Shown: piece after piece, positions 1 through 8,048 of the stretch
How the letters are laid out: the number at the start of each line of letters is the position of its first letter
Numbering within the stretch: the first letter of the stretch is position 1
Program-made: the position numbers and the translations under genes
The notes under the pieces: generated by a model
What the model was told of the DNA's origin: nothing
Seen by the model: the letters and a program-made list of their open reading frames with translations, nothing else
Databases searched by the model: none
Source: AC-32 sp963717475
Lineage (GTDB): Bacteria > Actinomycetota > Thermoleophilia > Gaiellales > Gaiellaceae
Direction of reading: 5' to 3'
Length of the DNA: 64,000 bases
Assembly: GCA_963717475.1 (NCBI GenBank)
Contig: OY970337.1
Location: 2,356,001 to 2,420,000 of the forward strand

Positions 1-361
1 CGTCGGTCGCGCTCGAGTGGAAGGCGTTCACGTACGTGAACTTGCTGCCCCCCGCCTCGACGGTGCCGCCCTTGTTCGAGCCGGGCATCTCGCCGACCTC
101 GGCGCCCTGGTTCCCGAGCCAGGTTTTCAGCTCGACGAGCGCGATGATCTCCGGCGAGAACTTCTTGCTCAGCTCGACGGTCTCGCCGACGTGGTCGCCG
201 TGCCCGTGCGTGAGCGCGATGACGTCGACGCGCTCCGGCTCCTGCTCGGATTCCGGGCACTTCGGGTTGCCGAGCCACGGGTCGACGTAGATCCGCTTGC
301 CGCCGGGCGAGTCCACCCGGAAGCTCGCGTGGCCGAGCCAGGTCACCGACACATCGGGCAT
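1..361 (-). CDS. Metallo-beta-lactamase-fold hydrolase, C-terminus cut by window edge
   Basis: About 120 residues are visible and the frame is still open at base 1. The N-terminus reads as the first strands of a UPF0173/UlaG-like metal-dependent hydrolase: WLGHASFRV near residue 8, a YVDPWLGNP turn near 28, and the metal-binding THGHGDHVGE (HxHxDH) near 55. The ATG at 361 has an AAAGGAG ribosome site 5 nt upstream, which decides the start. The family hydrolyses small substrates with a two-metal centre, but the substrate here cannot be told. It is divergent from the small membrane protein at 433. Confidence 0.85.
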   Translation of the reverse strand, partial: MPDVSVTWLGHASFRVDSPGGKRIYVDPWLGNPKCPESEQEPERVDVIALTHGHGDHVGETVELSKKFSPEIIALVELKTWLGNQGAEVGEMPGSNKGGTVEAGGSKFTYVNAFHSSATD

Positions 362-432
362 GCGCGCTCCTTTCTCACGGGAGCGGTGAGGGTAACGAAG
401 GAGCACCAGCCCGGACGGCGAACGAGCGGGGG

Positions 433-777
433 ATGGGTCGGCGGTGGATTCCGGTCGCACTGGTGCTCGCGGCCGCGGCGGCAGACGGTGCCGGCGCGCA
501 TGGGGTCGCGTTCTATGCGCTGCTGGCGGCGGTTCCGGCGGCGGCGGTCGCAGCGCTCGAGGCGTTCGGCGAGGCGCTGGACGAGCCGCGCGCCCAGCTG
601 CAGGCGTTGCTGTGGGGCATCGTGCTCGCGCTGACCGTGACCGGGGCCGCGGTGCGGGCGCCGCTGCTCGACCAGGGGACCGTTCCCGCGTTCGGGCGCT
701 CGGCGGTCATCGCTTGCCTTGGCGTCTTCTGCTTCCAGGCGCTCCTCGGCGTCGTCACCGAGCTGCGCCGCTCGTAA
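433..777 (+). CDS. Small hydrophobic membrane protein, unknown
   Basis: 114 residues with three or four hydrophobic stretches (about 6-20, 27-42, 60-77 and 90-105) and a charged loop near 45-55 (EALDEPRAQ). No family was recognised. The ATG follows a GGGGG run with almost no spacer, so the start is less certain than the frame. It lies between the MBL-fold gene and the end of the nuo operon, towards which it is convergent. The bases between 778 and 871 contain a CTCGTAATTT tandem duplication over the stop codon and no clear terminator. Confidence 0.55.
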   Translation: MGRRWIPVALVLAAAAADGAGAHGVAFYALLAAVPAAAVAALEAFGEALDEPRAQLQALLWGIVLALTVTGAAVRAPLLDQGTVPAFGRSAVIACLGVFCFQALLGVVTELRRS

Positions 778-871
778 TTTCTCGTAATTTCCCCGGGTGG
801 GTGGGGGTTAGGGACGGTACCCGCCGACCCCGCACGCGCGTGTAACGGAAGTGCGCCGAAAGTGTGACTTC

Positions 872-2368
872 TCAGAAGATCGAGGCCGCGGCGTGCTTCG
901 CGACGTCGATCAGCGGCTGCACGACGAAGAACGAACCGACCGTCACGACGAGCGCCGCCGTGACCGCCGTCTGCAACACGCGCTCCGCAGGAGGCGAGCC
1001 GCCCACGACCGCGACCGGCTGCGCGAGCTGCAGCTCCTCCGCGGGCCGCATGTACATCGCCCGGATCACGCCGAGGTAGTAGTAGAGGCTCACCGCGGTC
1101 GCCACGACGCCCACGATCACCAGCCACGTCCAGCCGTGCTCGTACGCGGCCGCGAACACGTAGAACTTCCCGACGAAGCCTCCGGTCAGCGGAAAACCGG
1201 CGAAGCCGAGCATGAAGATCGACATCGAGACCCCGAGCAGCGGCCGCTCCCAGCCGAAGCCGGCCAGCCCCTCGACCGTCACCGGCCGGTTCAGCTCCCG
1301 CTCGCGGGCCGCGACCACCGCGAACGAGCCGACCGACATCGCCGAGTACGGGATCAGGTAGTAGAGCAGCGCCCGCCCGCCGAGCGCGTTGTTCGAGGCG
1401 ATCGCGATCAGCATGAAGCCGGCATGAGAGATCGACGAGTACGCGAGCATCCGCTTCAGGCTCGTCTGCACCAGCGCCGCCAGGTTCCCGACCGCGAGCG
1501 AGCAGCACGCGATCACCGCGATCGTCACCGTCCAGAGCCGCGCCTCCTGCGGGAACGCCGTCACGAGCACGCGCATCATCAGCACCAGCGCCGCCGTCTT
1601 CGTCGCGGCCGACATGAAGGCGGTCACCGGGGTGGGCGCGCCCTCGTAGACATCGGGAGTCCACATGTGGAACGGCGCCGCCGAGGCCTTGAACCCGAGC
1701 CCGCCGATCATCAGCGCGAGGCCCGCGACCAGCAGCGCGTCGTGGCTCAGGTTCTGCGCCGCGACCGCGTTCGCGATCTCTCCGAAGCGGAGCGCCCCGG
1801 TCGCGCCGTAGACGAGCGCCGAGCCGAAGAGCAGCATCGCCGACCCGAAGCCGCCGATGATCAGGTACTTCAGGCCCGCCTCGAGCGAACCCGCCAGGTC
1901 GACGTCGATCGCGCAGAGGATGTAGAGGCTGATCGAGAACCACTCGAGCCCGAGGAAGAGCGTCATCAGCGTGTTGGCGCTCACGAGGAACGTCATCCCG
2001 GCGCCGGCCCACGCGACGAGCGCGTAGTACTCGGCGACGTGGTCGTCCCGCATCGGCTCGGAGAAGGCGGTGCCGATCGCCAGCAAGCCCGCGCCGGCGA
2101 TGATGATCTGCGCGAGCGCCGCCAGCCGGTCGCGCTGGATCGCCGCGCCGATCACCGCCTGGCCGTCGGCCGAGTGCGCGTAGAGGATCGCCGCGAACAC
2201 GATGGCGGCCGCGAATCCGAGTGCACAGACGACCGCGGCGAAGGTCCGCCGCCAGCCGCGGGGGACGAGAACCGCGGCGAGCAGCGCGACGCCACCCGAC
2301 GCGAGCAGCGACAGCGGCGCCGAGATCGCCAGCCAGTCGATGTGCGGCGTCGAGATCGCGTAGATCAT
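872..2368 (-). CDS. nuoN: NADH-quinone oxidoreductase subunit N
   Basis: 498 residues, Mrp-antiporter-like proton-pumping membrane subunit of complex I. It is hydrophobic throughout with about 13-14 membrane spans. The antiporter core is recognisable around residues 220-260 (GFKASAAPFHMWTPDVYEGAPT), with the conserved lysine and the histidine-bearing broken helix. It is the last gene of the nuo operon. The ATG overlaps the nuoM stop by 4 nt (ATGA), implying translational coupling. Length is normal for the family. Confidence 0.96.
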   Translation of the reverse strand: MIYAISTPHIDWLAISAPLSLLASGGVALLAAVLVPRGWRRTFAAVVCALGFAAAIVFAAILYAHSADGQAVIGAAIQRDRLAALAQIIIAGAGLLAIGTAFSEPMRDDHVAEYYALVAWAGAGMTFLVSANTLMTLFLGLEWFSISLYILCAIDVDLAGSLEAGLKYLIIGGFGSAMLLFGSALVYGATGALRFGEIANAVAAQNLSHDALLVAGLALMIGGLGFKASAAPFHMWTPDVYEGAPTPVTAFMSAATKTAALVLMMRVLVTAFPQEARLWTVTIAVIACCSLAVGNLAALVQTSLKRMLAYSSISHAGFMLIAIASNNALGGRALLYYLIPYSAMSVGSFAVVAARERELNRPVTVEGLAGFGWERPLLGVSMSIFMLGFAGFPLTGGFVGKFYVFAAAYEHGWTWLVIVGVVATAVSLYYYLGVIRAMYMRPAEELQLAQPVAVVGGSPPAERVLQTAVTAALVVTVGSFFVVQPLIDVAKHAAASIF

Positions 2369-3810
2369 CGGAGCGCCTGCGAAATCGTGGTCGCGGGACT
2401 ACCGCCGAACGAGCGGTCGGTGATCGCGGCCGGCCACGCGGAAAGCACGAGCAGCAACGCGACGAGCGGCACCAGGAACCCGAGCTCGGCGGGCCGCAGG
2501 TCGAGCGCGGCCTCCGACACGGACGGCCCCGGCGAGACGTGGAGCACCGCCGAGATCAGCCGCAGCATGTACATCGCCGCGAGCACGATCGCCACGCACC
2601 CGACGACCGCGTAGCCCCAGCCCGTGAAGAAGACGCCGGACAGGATCGCGAACTCGCCTGCGAACGCTGTCGAGCCGGGTACGGCCAAAGCGATGATCCC
2701 CGTCGTCATCAGCACGGTCGCCAGAGCCGGCCGCCCGCGGGCCATCCCCCCGAGTCGAGAGAGCTCACCGGTCGCAGCCCGCCGCTCGATCCCGCCCGCG
2801 AGCAGGAAGAGCGTCGCCGAGACGAGCCCGTGGTTGACCATCTGCAGCACGGCTCCGTTCAGCCCGAGGTCGTTCACCGCGAACAGGCCGAGCATGATCA
2901 GCCCCATCTGCGCGAGGCTGGAGTAGGCGATCACGCCGCGTAGGTCGGGTGCCCGGAAGGCGAGCAGCGAGCCGTACACCAGCCCGCAGGCCGCCAGGAC
3001 CAGGATGGGCGTGCGGAAGTCCGACACCGGCCCCGGGAACTTCGCGATCGCGATCCGCAGAAAGCCGTACGCCGCCACCTTCGAGACCACCCCCGACAGC
3101 ACCCCTGCCACCTCCGGCGAGGACTCCCGGTAGGCCTCCGGCAGCCATGCATGCAGCGGGAAGAGCGGCGCCTTGACCGCGAAGGCGGCCACGAAGCCGA
3201 GGAAGATCCAGTCGCTCCCGTTCGTGCCCGAGCTGACCAGGTCGAACGTCCCCTGCGAGAGGCCCAGCACGATGATCGAGGCCAGCATCAGCAGCGAGCC
3301 CGCCATCGTGTAGATCACGAAGAGCAGCGTCGCGCGCAGCCGCCCGGCTCCGCCCCACACGCCGACCAGCACGTAGAGCGGGATCAGCATCCCCTCCCAG
3401 AAGACGTAGAAGAGCAGCAGGTCCTGCGCCGCGAACACGCCGACGATTGCGCCCGTCAGCAGGAGCATCAGCCCGTAGTAGGCGCGTGGCCGCTCGCGTC
3501 CGGCCCAGAAGGCGTAGCCGATAGCCGCGGCCATCACGACGACGGTGAGGCCGACGAGCCAGAGCGAGAAGCCGTAGAGCCCGACGTGGTACGAGACGTG
3601 GAGGTCCGAGAACCAGCTCGTCTGCTGATCGAGCTGCAGTCCAGGCTTCGAGAAGTCGAAGCGCGCCACCGAGTCGATCCACAGCGCGACCTCGGCGAGC
3701 GAGACGAGCAAGGCCGCCGAGCCGACCGCGAAGGGGCTCAGCGGGAGGATCCAGATGCAGACGGCGCCTGCGATCGGCAGCAGGATCAGGGCCGTGCTCA
3801 ACCAGTTCAT
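2365..3810 (-). CDS. nuoM: NADH-quinone oxidoreductase subunit M
   Basis: 481 residues, second antiporter-like subunit of complex I. Conserved segments include the functionally essential Glu region (FYVFWEGMLIPLYVLVG, near residues 130-146) and the KAPLFPLHAWLPEAY lysine/broken-helix region near 220. A much longer open frame exists upstream, but MNWLSTALILLPIAG at 3810 is the natural membrane N-terminus and its ATG shares one base with the nuoL stop (TGATG). The 3' end overlaps nuoN by 4 nt. Confidence 0.96.
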   Translation of the reverse strand: MNWLSTALILLPIAGAVCIWILPLSPFAVGSAALLVSLAEVALWIDSVARFDFSKPGLQLDQQTSWFSDLHVSYHVGLYGFSLWLVGLTVVVMAAAIGYAFWAGRERPRAYYGLMLLLTGAIVGVFAAQDLLLFYVFWEGMLIPLYVLVGVWGGAGRLRATLLFVIYTMAGSLLMLASIIVLGLSQGTFDLVSSGTNGSDWIFLGFVAAFAVKAPLFPLHAWLPEAYRESSPEVAGVLSGVVSKVAAYGFLRIAIAKFPGPVSDFRTPILVLAACGLVYGSLLAFRAPDLRGVIAYSSLAQMGLIMLGLFAVNDLGLNGAVLQMVNHGLVSATLFLLAGGIERRAATGELSRLGGMARGRPALATVLMTTGIIALAVPGSTAFAGEFAILSGVFFTGWGYAVVGCVAIVLAAMYMLRLISAVLHVSPGPSVSEAALDLRPAELGFLVPLVALLLVLSAWPAAITDRSFGGSPATTISQALR

Positions 3811-5690
3811 CAGCGGACCACCACGAAGACGACGGTCACGACGGCGAGGCTCGCGGCAATCGCCAGCGCGTACGTGCGCACGAGGCCGGTCTGCAAGCGG
3901 CGTGCGCCCAGCCCCAGATCGCGCACGCTCCCTGCGAGCTCCCCGACCGACCCGAACACGAGCGGCCGCTCGACGCCGTTGAGGAGCCCCTGCGACAGGA
4001 GCACGGCCGGCCGGTAGAAGAGCGCGTCGTAGAGCTCGTCGAACCAGAACTTGTGCTCGAGCAGCGCGAACGGGCGCGGAGCCGAGGCTCGGCGAGCGCC
4101 GTAGATCCACCAGGCGACCCCGATCCCCGCGAGCCCGAGCAAGACGGCGACGATGCTCGAGACCGCCTCCTGCATGCCCGACGCGTCGACTAGGGAGGGG
4201 GCGACCGGCTCGAGCCAGTCGGAGACGGGTGTCCAGATCCCGGCGAACTGCAGGAAGCCGCCGACCGCCGCGAGGACCGCGAGCAGCCCGACGGGCAAGG
4301 CGAGTGTCCAGCCGACGAGGCCGCGCTCGAGGTGATGGAGGTGCTCGCGCACGAACGCGGACGGCTCGCCCCAGAACGCCATGAACAGCATCCGGAAGGC
4401 GTAGAGCCCGGTCAGGAAGGTGCCGACCATGCCCGCGGCCCACAGGAGATACCCGTACCAGCCGCCGTTCGCGAGGGCCGCGGCCAGGATCGAGTCCTTC
4501 GAGAAGAAGCCGGAGAACGGCGGCATTCCCGCGAGCGCCAGCGACCCGATCAGGAACGCCCAGAACGTCAGCGGCATCAGCCGCCGCAGCCCGCCCATCT
4601 TGCGGAGGTCCTGCTCGCCGGTGAGCGCGTGGATCACGATTCCGGCCGCCATGAAGAGCAGCGCCTTGAAGAAGGCGTGCGTCATCAGGTGGAACATCGC
4701 GTTCGCGTAGGCGCCGAGGCCCGCGGCGAGGAACATGTAGCCGATCTGCGACATCGTCGAGTACGCGATCACGCGCTTGATGTCCGTCTGCACGAGCGCG
4801 ATCAGGCCCGCGAGGAGGATCGTCGCGGCACCGAGCCCGGCCGCCAGCTCCTGGACGTGAGGCGCCGCCTGGAAGAGCGCGTGCGTGCGGACGATCAGGT
4901 AGACGCCCGCGGTCACCATCGTCGCCGCATGGATGAGGGCGCTGACCGGGGTCGGGCCCTCCATCGCGTCAGGGAGCCAGGTCTGCAGCGGCAGCTGCGC
5001 AGACTTCGCGACCGCGCCGCCGAGCAGCCCGAGCGCGATCAGGTTCGCGGCCCAGGGGCCGAACGAGCCCGCCTGCGAGAAGACCTTCTCGAAGTCGAGC
5101 GAGCCCGTGCGCTGGATCAGGAGGAAGAGAGCGAGCGCCATCGTCGCGTCGCCGACGGCATTCATCACGAACGCCTTCTTCGCGGCCGCGATCGCGGAGG
5201 GCCGCTCGTGCCAGAAGCCGATCAGCAGGTAGGACGAGAGGCCGACGAGCCCCCAGCCCGCGAGCAGCATCAGCAGGTTCCCGCCCTGGACGAGCAGCAG
5301 CATCGAGAAGACGAACAGCGCCATGTACGCGAAGTAGCGGCGCTCCTCGTCGTCGCCGTCCATGTAGCCGATCGAGTAGCCGACGATCAGGCAGCCGACC
5401 CCGGCGACGATCAGCATCATCATGATCGAGAGCGGGTCGACGAGGATGCGCAGGTCGAAGTGGTAGGGGCCGGCGGTCAGCCAGCGCCAGAGGGTGGACG
5501 GGTGCGAGCGGTTGTCCGGCGAGTCCCCCAGCAGCCCGATGAAGCTCACGACCGCCGCGACGAACGAGACGCCGACGGCGGTCGTCGCCACGAAGCCCGC
5601 CCCGCGCCGGCTCAGCCGCTGTCCGGCGAGCGTGATCGCGAGCGCCGCGCCGAGGGGCGCGAACAGGCAGATCCAGGCGGCGGCGATCAC
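3810..5690 (-). CDS. nuoL: NADH-quinone oxidoreductase subunit L
   Basis: 626 residues, the distal antiporter-like subunit of complex I, ending in the long lateral helix plus a C-terminal span. Conserved segments: the GWGLVGLSSYLLIGFW region near residue 145 with its membrane acidic site, KSAQLPLQTWLPDAMEGPTP near 230, and the HLMTHAFFKALLF histidine/lysine helix near 335. Start ATG at 5690 overlaps the nuoK stop by 4 nt, and the end joins nuoM as TGATG. Length is typical. Confidence 0.96.
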   Translation of the reverse strand: MIAAAWICLFAPLGAALAITLAGQRLSRRGAGFVATTAVGVSFVAAVVSFIGLLGDSPDNRSHPSTLWRWLTAGPYHFDLRILVDPLSIMMMLIVAGVGCLIVGYSIGYMDGDDEERRYFAYMALFVFSMLLLVQGGNLLMLLAGWGLVGLSSYLLIGFWHERPSAIAAAKKAFVMNAVGDATMALALFLLIQRTGSLDFEKVFSQAGSFGPWAANLIALGLLGGAVAKSAQLPLQTWLPDAMEGPTPVSALIHAATMVTAGVYLIVRTHALFQAAPHVQELAAGLGAATILLAGLIALVQTDIKRVIAYSTMSQIGYMFLAAGLGAYANAMFHLMTHAFFKALLFMAAGIVIHALTGEQDLRKMGGLRRLMPLTFWAFLIGSLALAGMPPFSGFFSKDSILAAALANGGWYGYLLWAAGMVGTFLTGLYAFRMLFMAFWGEPSAFVREHLHHLERGLVGWTLALPVGLLAVLAAVGGFLQFAGIWTPVSDWLEPVAPSLVDASGMQEAVSSIVAVLLGLAGIGVAWWIYGARRASAPRPFALLEHKFWFDELYDALFYRPAVLLSQGLLNGVERPLVFGSVGELAGSVRDLGLGARRLQTGLVRTYALAIAASLAVVTVVFVVVR

Positions 5691-5995
5691 CCGCGCAGGG
5701 TCCGGAGCTTGTCGACGTCGAGGTCGAGGTTGCGCCGGGCCATCGCGACGATCAGCCCGAGCCCGACGACGACCTCGGAGGCCGCGACGGCCATCACGGT
5801 CAGCGCGAAGATCTGGCCGTCACCGCGTCCGTGGAAGCGGGCGAACGCGATCAGGGCGAGGTTCGAGCCGTTGAGCATGAGCTCGAGCGAGAGCAGCACG
5901 ATCAGCGGGCTGCGCCGGATCAGCACGCCGAGCGCTCCCGTGAAGAACAGGAACGCCGCGACGCAGAGGTACCAGACGACCGTCGGGCCGTTCAC
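5687..5995 (-). CDS. nuoK: NADH-quinone oxidoreductase subunit K
   Basis: 102 residues with three membrane helices, as usual for NuoK. The two buried glutamates of the proton path are visible: SLELMLNGSN near residue 36 and SEVVVGLGL near 73. It sits between nuoJ and nuoL with 4-nt overlaps on both sides, as expected for this co-translated pair of small membrane subunits. Confidence 0.95.
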   Translation of the reverse strand: MNGPTVVWYLCVAAFLFFTGALGVLIRRSPLIVLLSLELMLNGSNLALIAFARFHGRGDGQIFALTVMAVAASEVVVGLGLIVAMARRNLDLDVDKLRTLRG

Positions 5996-6549
5996 CGCTC
6001 TGCCTCGGCCAACGGCTGCGCGCGCGAGTGGCTGCCGAGGATCACGCCGCCGACCGCCGCGACCAGCAGGACGATCGAGGTGATCTCGAACGCGAGCAGG
6101 TGGTCGGTCAGGAAGAGCCGGCCGATCGTCGACGGGCTCCCGAAGAAGTAGTCGGTCGCCGGCGCGTGCGAGAGCCGGCCGCCCGTCTTCAGCCCGATCA
6201 CCACGATCACCTCGACCAGCAGCGCCGAGGACGCGGCGACGGCGCCGAGCGCCTGCCAGCTGGGGCCGCCCGCCCAGGGCGCATCGGCCTGGCCCCCGAG
6301 GTAGGCGATCACGAACAGGAACATGACCATCACCGCGCCCGCGTAGACGAGCACCTGCGCCGCCGCGACGAACTCGGCCGACAGCAGCAGGTAGAGCACC
6401 GCAAGCGAGGCGAGGTTCCCGATCAGCGACAGCGCCGAGAAGAACGGGTTCGAGAACGAGACGACCGCGATCCCCGAGGAGAGGCAGGCGAAGGCGGCGG
6501 CGACCCAGACGATCCAGACGAGGATGTTCCCCGCGTCCGCGACGATCAC
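5992..6549 (-). CDS. nuoJ: NADH-quinone oxidoreductase subunit J
   Basis: 185 residues, five membrane helices. The conserved VLVYAGAVMVMFLFVI segment near residue 62 is the NuoJ hallmark helix with the pi-bulge region. A GTG start at 6549 is chosen because it overlaps the nuoI stop by 4 nt (GTGA) and begins immediately before the first hydrophobic segment. The longer upstream frame is only antisense/overlap coding. The end overlaps nuoK by 4 nt. Confidence 0.94.
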   Translation of the reverse strand: MIVADAGNILVWIVWVAAAFACLSSGIAVVSFSNPFFSALSLIGNLASLAVLYLLLSAEFVAAAQVLVYAGAVMVMFLFVIAYLGGQADAPWAGGPSWQALGAVAASSALLVEVIVVIGLKTGGRLSHAPATDYFFGSPSTIGRLFLTDHLLAFEITSIVLLVAAVGGVILGSHSRAQPLAEAER

Positions 6550-7046
6550 GAATGCTCCTTGTAGAACGGGATCGGCGTGTCGTAGAGGTCGCGGTCGGCG
6601 ACGGGGACTTGCTTGATCGGCTCCGCGAGCAGCATGTCCTTCGTGTAGATGAGGTCGTCGCGCGAGTACTCCGAGATCTCGAACTCGTTGCCGAGCGTGA
6701 TCGCGTCGAACGGGCAGGCGAGCTCGCAGTACCCGCAGAAGATGCAGCGGCTCATGTTGATCTCGTAGATGCGTGCGTAGCGCTCGCCGGCGGAGACGCG
6801 GTTGTCGGGGGTGTTCTCCGCGGCGACGACGCGGATGCAGTCGGCCGGGCAGGCGGCCGCGCAGAGGGAGCAGCCGACGCACTTCTCGAGCCCGTTCTCG
6901 TGCACGTGAAGGCGGTGGCGACCGCGGAAGCGCGGGTAGACCGGCCGCTTGTACTCCGGGTACTGCTGCGTGATCGGCCGCTTGAAGATCTGCTTGAAGG
7001 TGACGCCGAAGCCCTTGACGCTGTTGATCGGGTTGCCGCGGGCCAT
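6546..7046 (-). CDS. nuoI: NADH-quinone oxidoreductase subunit I (2x[4Fe-4S])
   Basis: 166 residues, ferredoxin-like peripheral-arm subunit. Two CxxCxxCxxxCP clusters are intact: CVGCSLCAAACPADCI near residue 60 and CIFCGYCELACPFDAI near 100, binding clusters N6a and N6b that pass electrons to NuoB. The ATG at 7046 shares one base with the nuoH stop (TGATG). The C-terminus overlaps the nuoJ GTG by 4 nt. Length is usual. Confidence 0.96.
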   Translation of the reverse strand: MARGNPINSVKGFGVTFKQIFKRPITQQYPEYKRPVYPRFRGRHRLHVHENGLEKCVGCSLCAAACPADCIRVVAAENTPDNRVSAGERYARIYEINMSRCIFCGYCELACPFDAITLGNEFEISEYSRDDLIYTKDMLLAEPIKQVPVADRDLYDTPIPFYKEHS

Positions 7047-8032
7047 CAGATGGCCACCACCAGGGCCGCCGTCACGACGGCGTTGATCGTCGCGAGAGGC
7101 AGGAGCACCTTCCAGCCGAGCCGCATCAGCTGGTCGTAGCGGAGGCGCGGCAGGGTCGCGCGCAGCCAGAGGAAGATGAACAGAACGGCGAGGAGCTTGA
7201 GGACGAACCAGAGCGGCCCGAGCGGCGCCCACGGCCCGTACCAGCCGCCGAAGAACAGGGTCACGGCGAGCGCCGAGAGCGTGATCATGTTCACGTACTC
7301 GCCCATCTGAAAGAGGCCGAAGCGCATGCCGCTGTACTCGGTGTGGTAGCCCGCGACGAGCTCGGTGTCGGCCTCGGGGAGGTCGAACGGCGGCCGGTTC
7401 GTCTCGGCCACCCCGGCGATGAAGAAGATCACGAGCCCAAGGAACTGCGGCCCGAAGAACCAGAAGGTCGCCCCCTGCTTGTGGACGATGTCGACGAGCG
7501 AGAGCGACTGGCCCATCAGCACCACGCCGAGCACCGCGAAGGTCAGCGAGACCTCGTACGAGACCATCTGCGCGCACGTGCGCATCGAGCCGAGCAGCGA
7601 GTACTTCGAGTCCGAGGCCCAGCCCCCGACGATGAAGCCGTAGATCCCGAGGGAGCTGAGCGCGAACAGCAGCACCAGTGAGATCGAGACGTTCACGACC
7701 TCCCCGCTGACCTGGTAGCCGGCGATCTCCCAGCCGGGGCCGAACGGGATCACGCTGAACGCCGCGAGCGCCGTGAACGCGGAGAGAACCGGCGCGCCGA
7801 TGTAGAGCACGTCGACCGCGGAGGCCGGGAAGAAGCTCTCCTTGCGGATCAGCTTCACCAGGTCGGCGATCGGCTGCAGCAGGCCAAAGGGGCCGACGCG
7901 GTTCGGGCCGTAGCGGAGCTGCATGCGCGCGAGCACCTTGCGCTCGACCCACGTCATGTACGCGAACGTGAGCATCACCAGGTTGATGATCAGGGCCGCC
8001 TTGATCAGCGAGATCCACCAGGGCTCTCGCAA
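7046..8032 (-). CDS. nuoH: NADH-quinone oxidoreductase subunit H
   Basis: 328 residues, eight-helix membrane subunit forming the quinone site next to NuoB/NuoD. Signature stretches: TWVERKVLARMQLRYGPNRVGP near residues 27-48 and ETNRPPFDLPEADTELVAGY near 215. No ATG or GTG lies in frame after the nearest upstream stop. The only start is TTG at 8032, which makes the mature N-terminus begin at REPWW. It is 16 nt downstream of nuoG, one of the few non-overlapping junctions in the operon. Confidence 0.94.
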   Translation of the reverse strand: MREPWWISLIKAALIINLVMLTFAYMTWVERKVLARMQLRYGPNRVGPFGLLQPIADLVKLIRKESFFPASAVDVLYIGAPVLSAFTALAAFSVIPFGPGWEIAGYQVSGEVVNVSISLVLLFALSSLGIYGFIVGGWASDSKYSLLGSMRTCAQMVSYEVSLTFAVLGVVLMGQSLSLVDIVHKQGATFWFFGPQFLGLVIFFIAGVAETNRPPFDLPEADTELVAGYHTEYSGMRFGLFQMGEYVNMITLSALAVTLFFGGWYGPWAPLGPLWFVLKLLAVLFIFLWLRATLPRLRYDQLMRLGWKVLLPLATINAVVTAALVVAI

Positions 8033-8048
8033 CGTACTCGATCTTACG

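Noticed and set aside
513..2614. Long open frames on both strands opposite nuoN, and similar Arg/Ala/Gly-rich frames opposite nearly every gene
   Set aside because: High third-position GC opens antisense frames; their compositions are Arg/Pro/Gly-rich without domains, while the overlapping complex I subunits have clear motifs.
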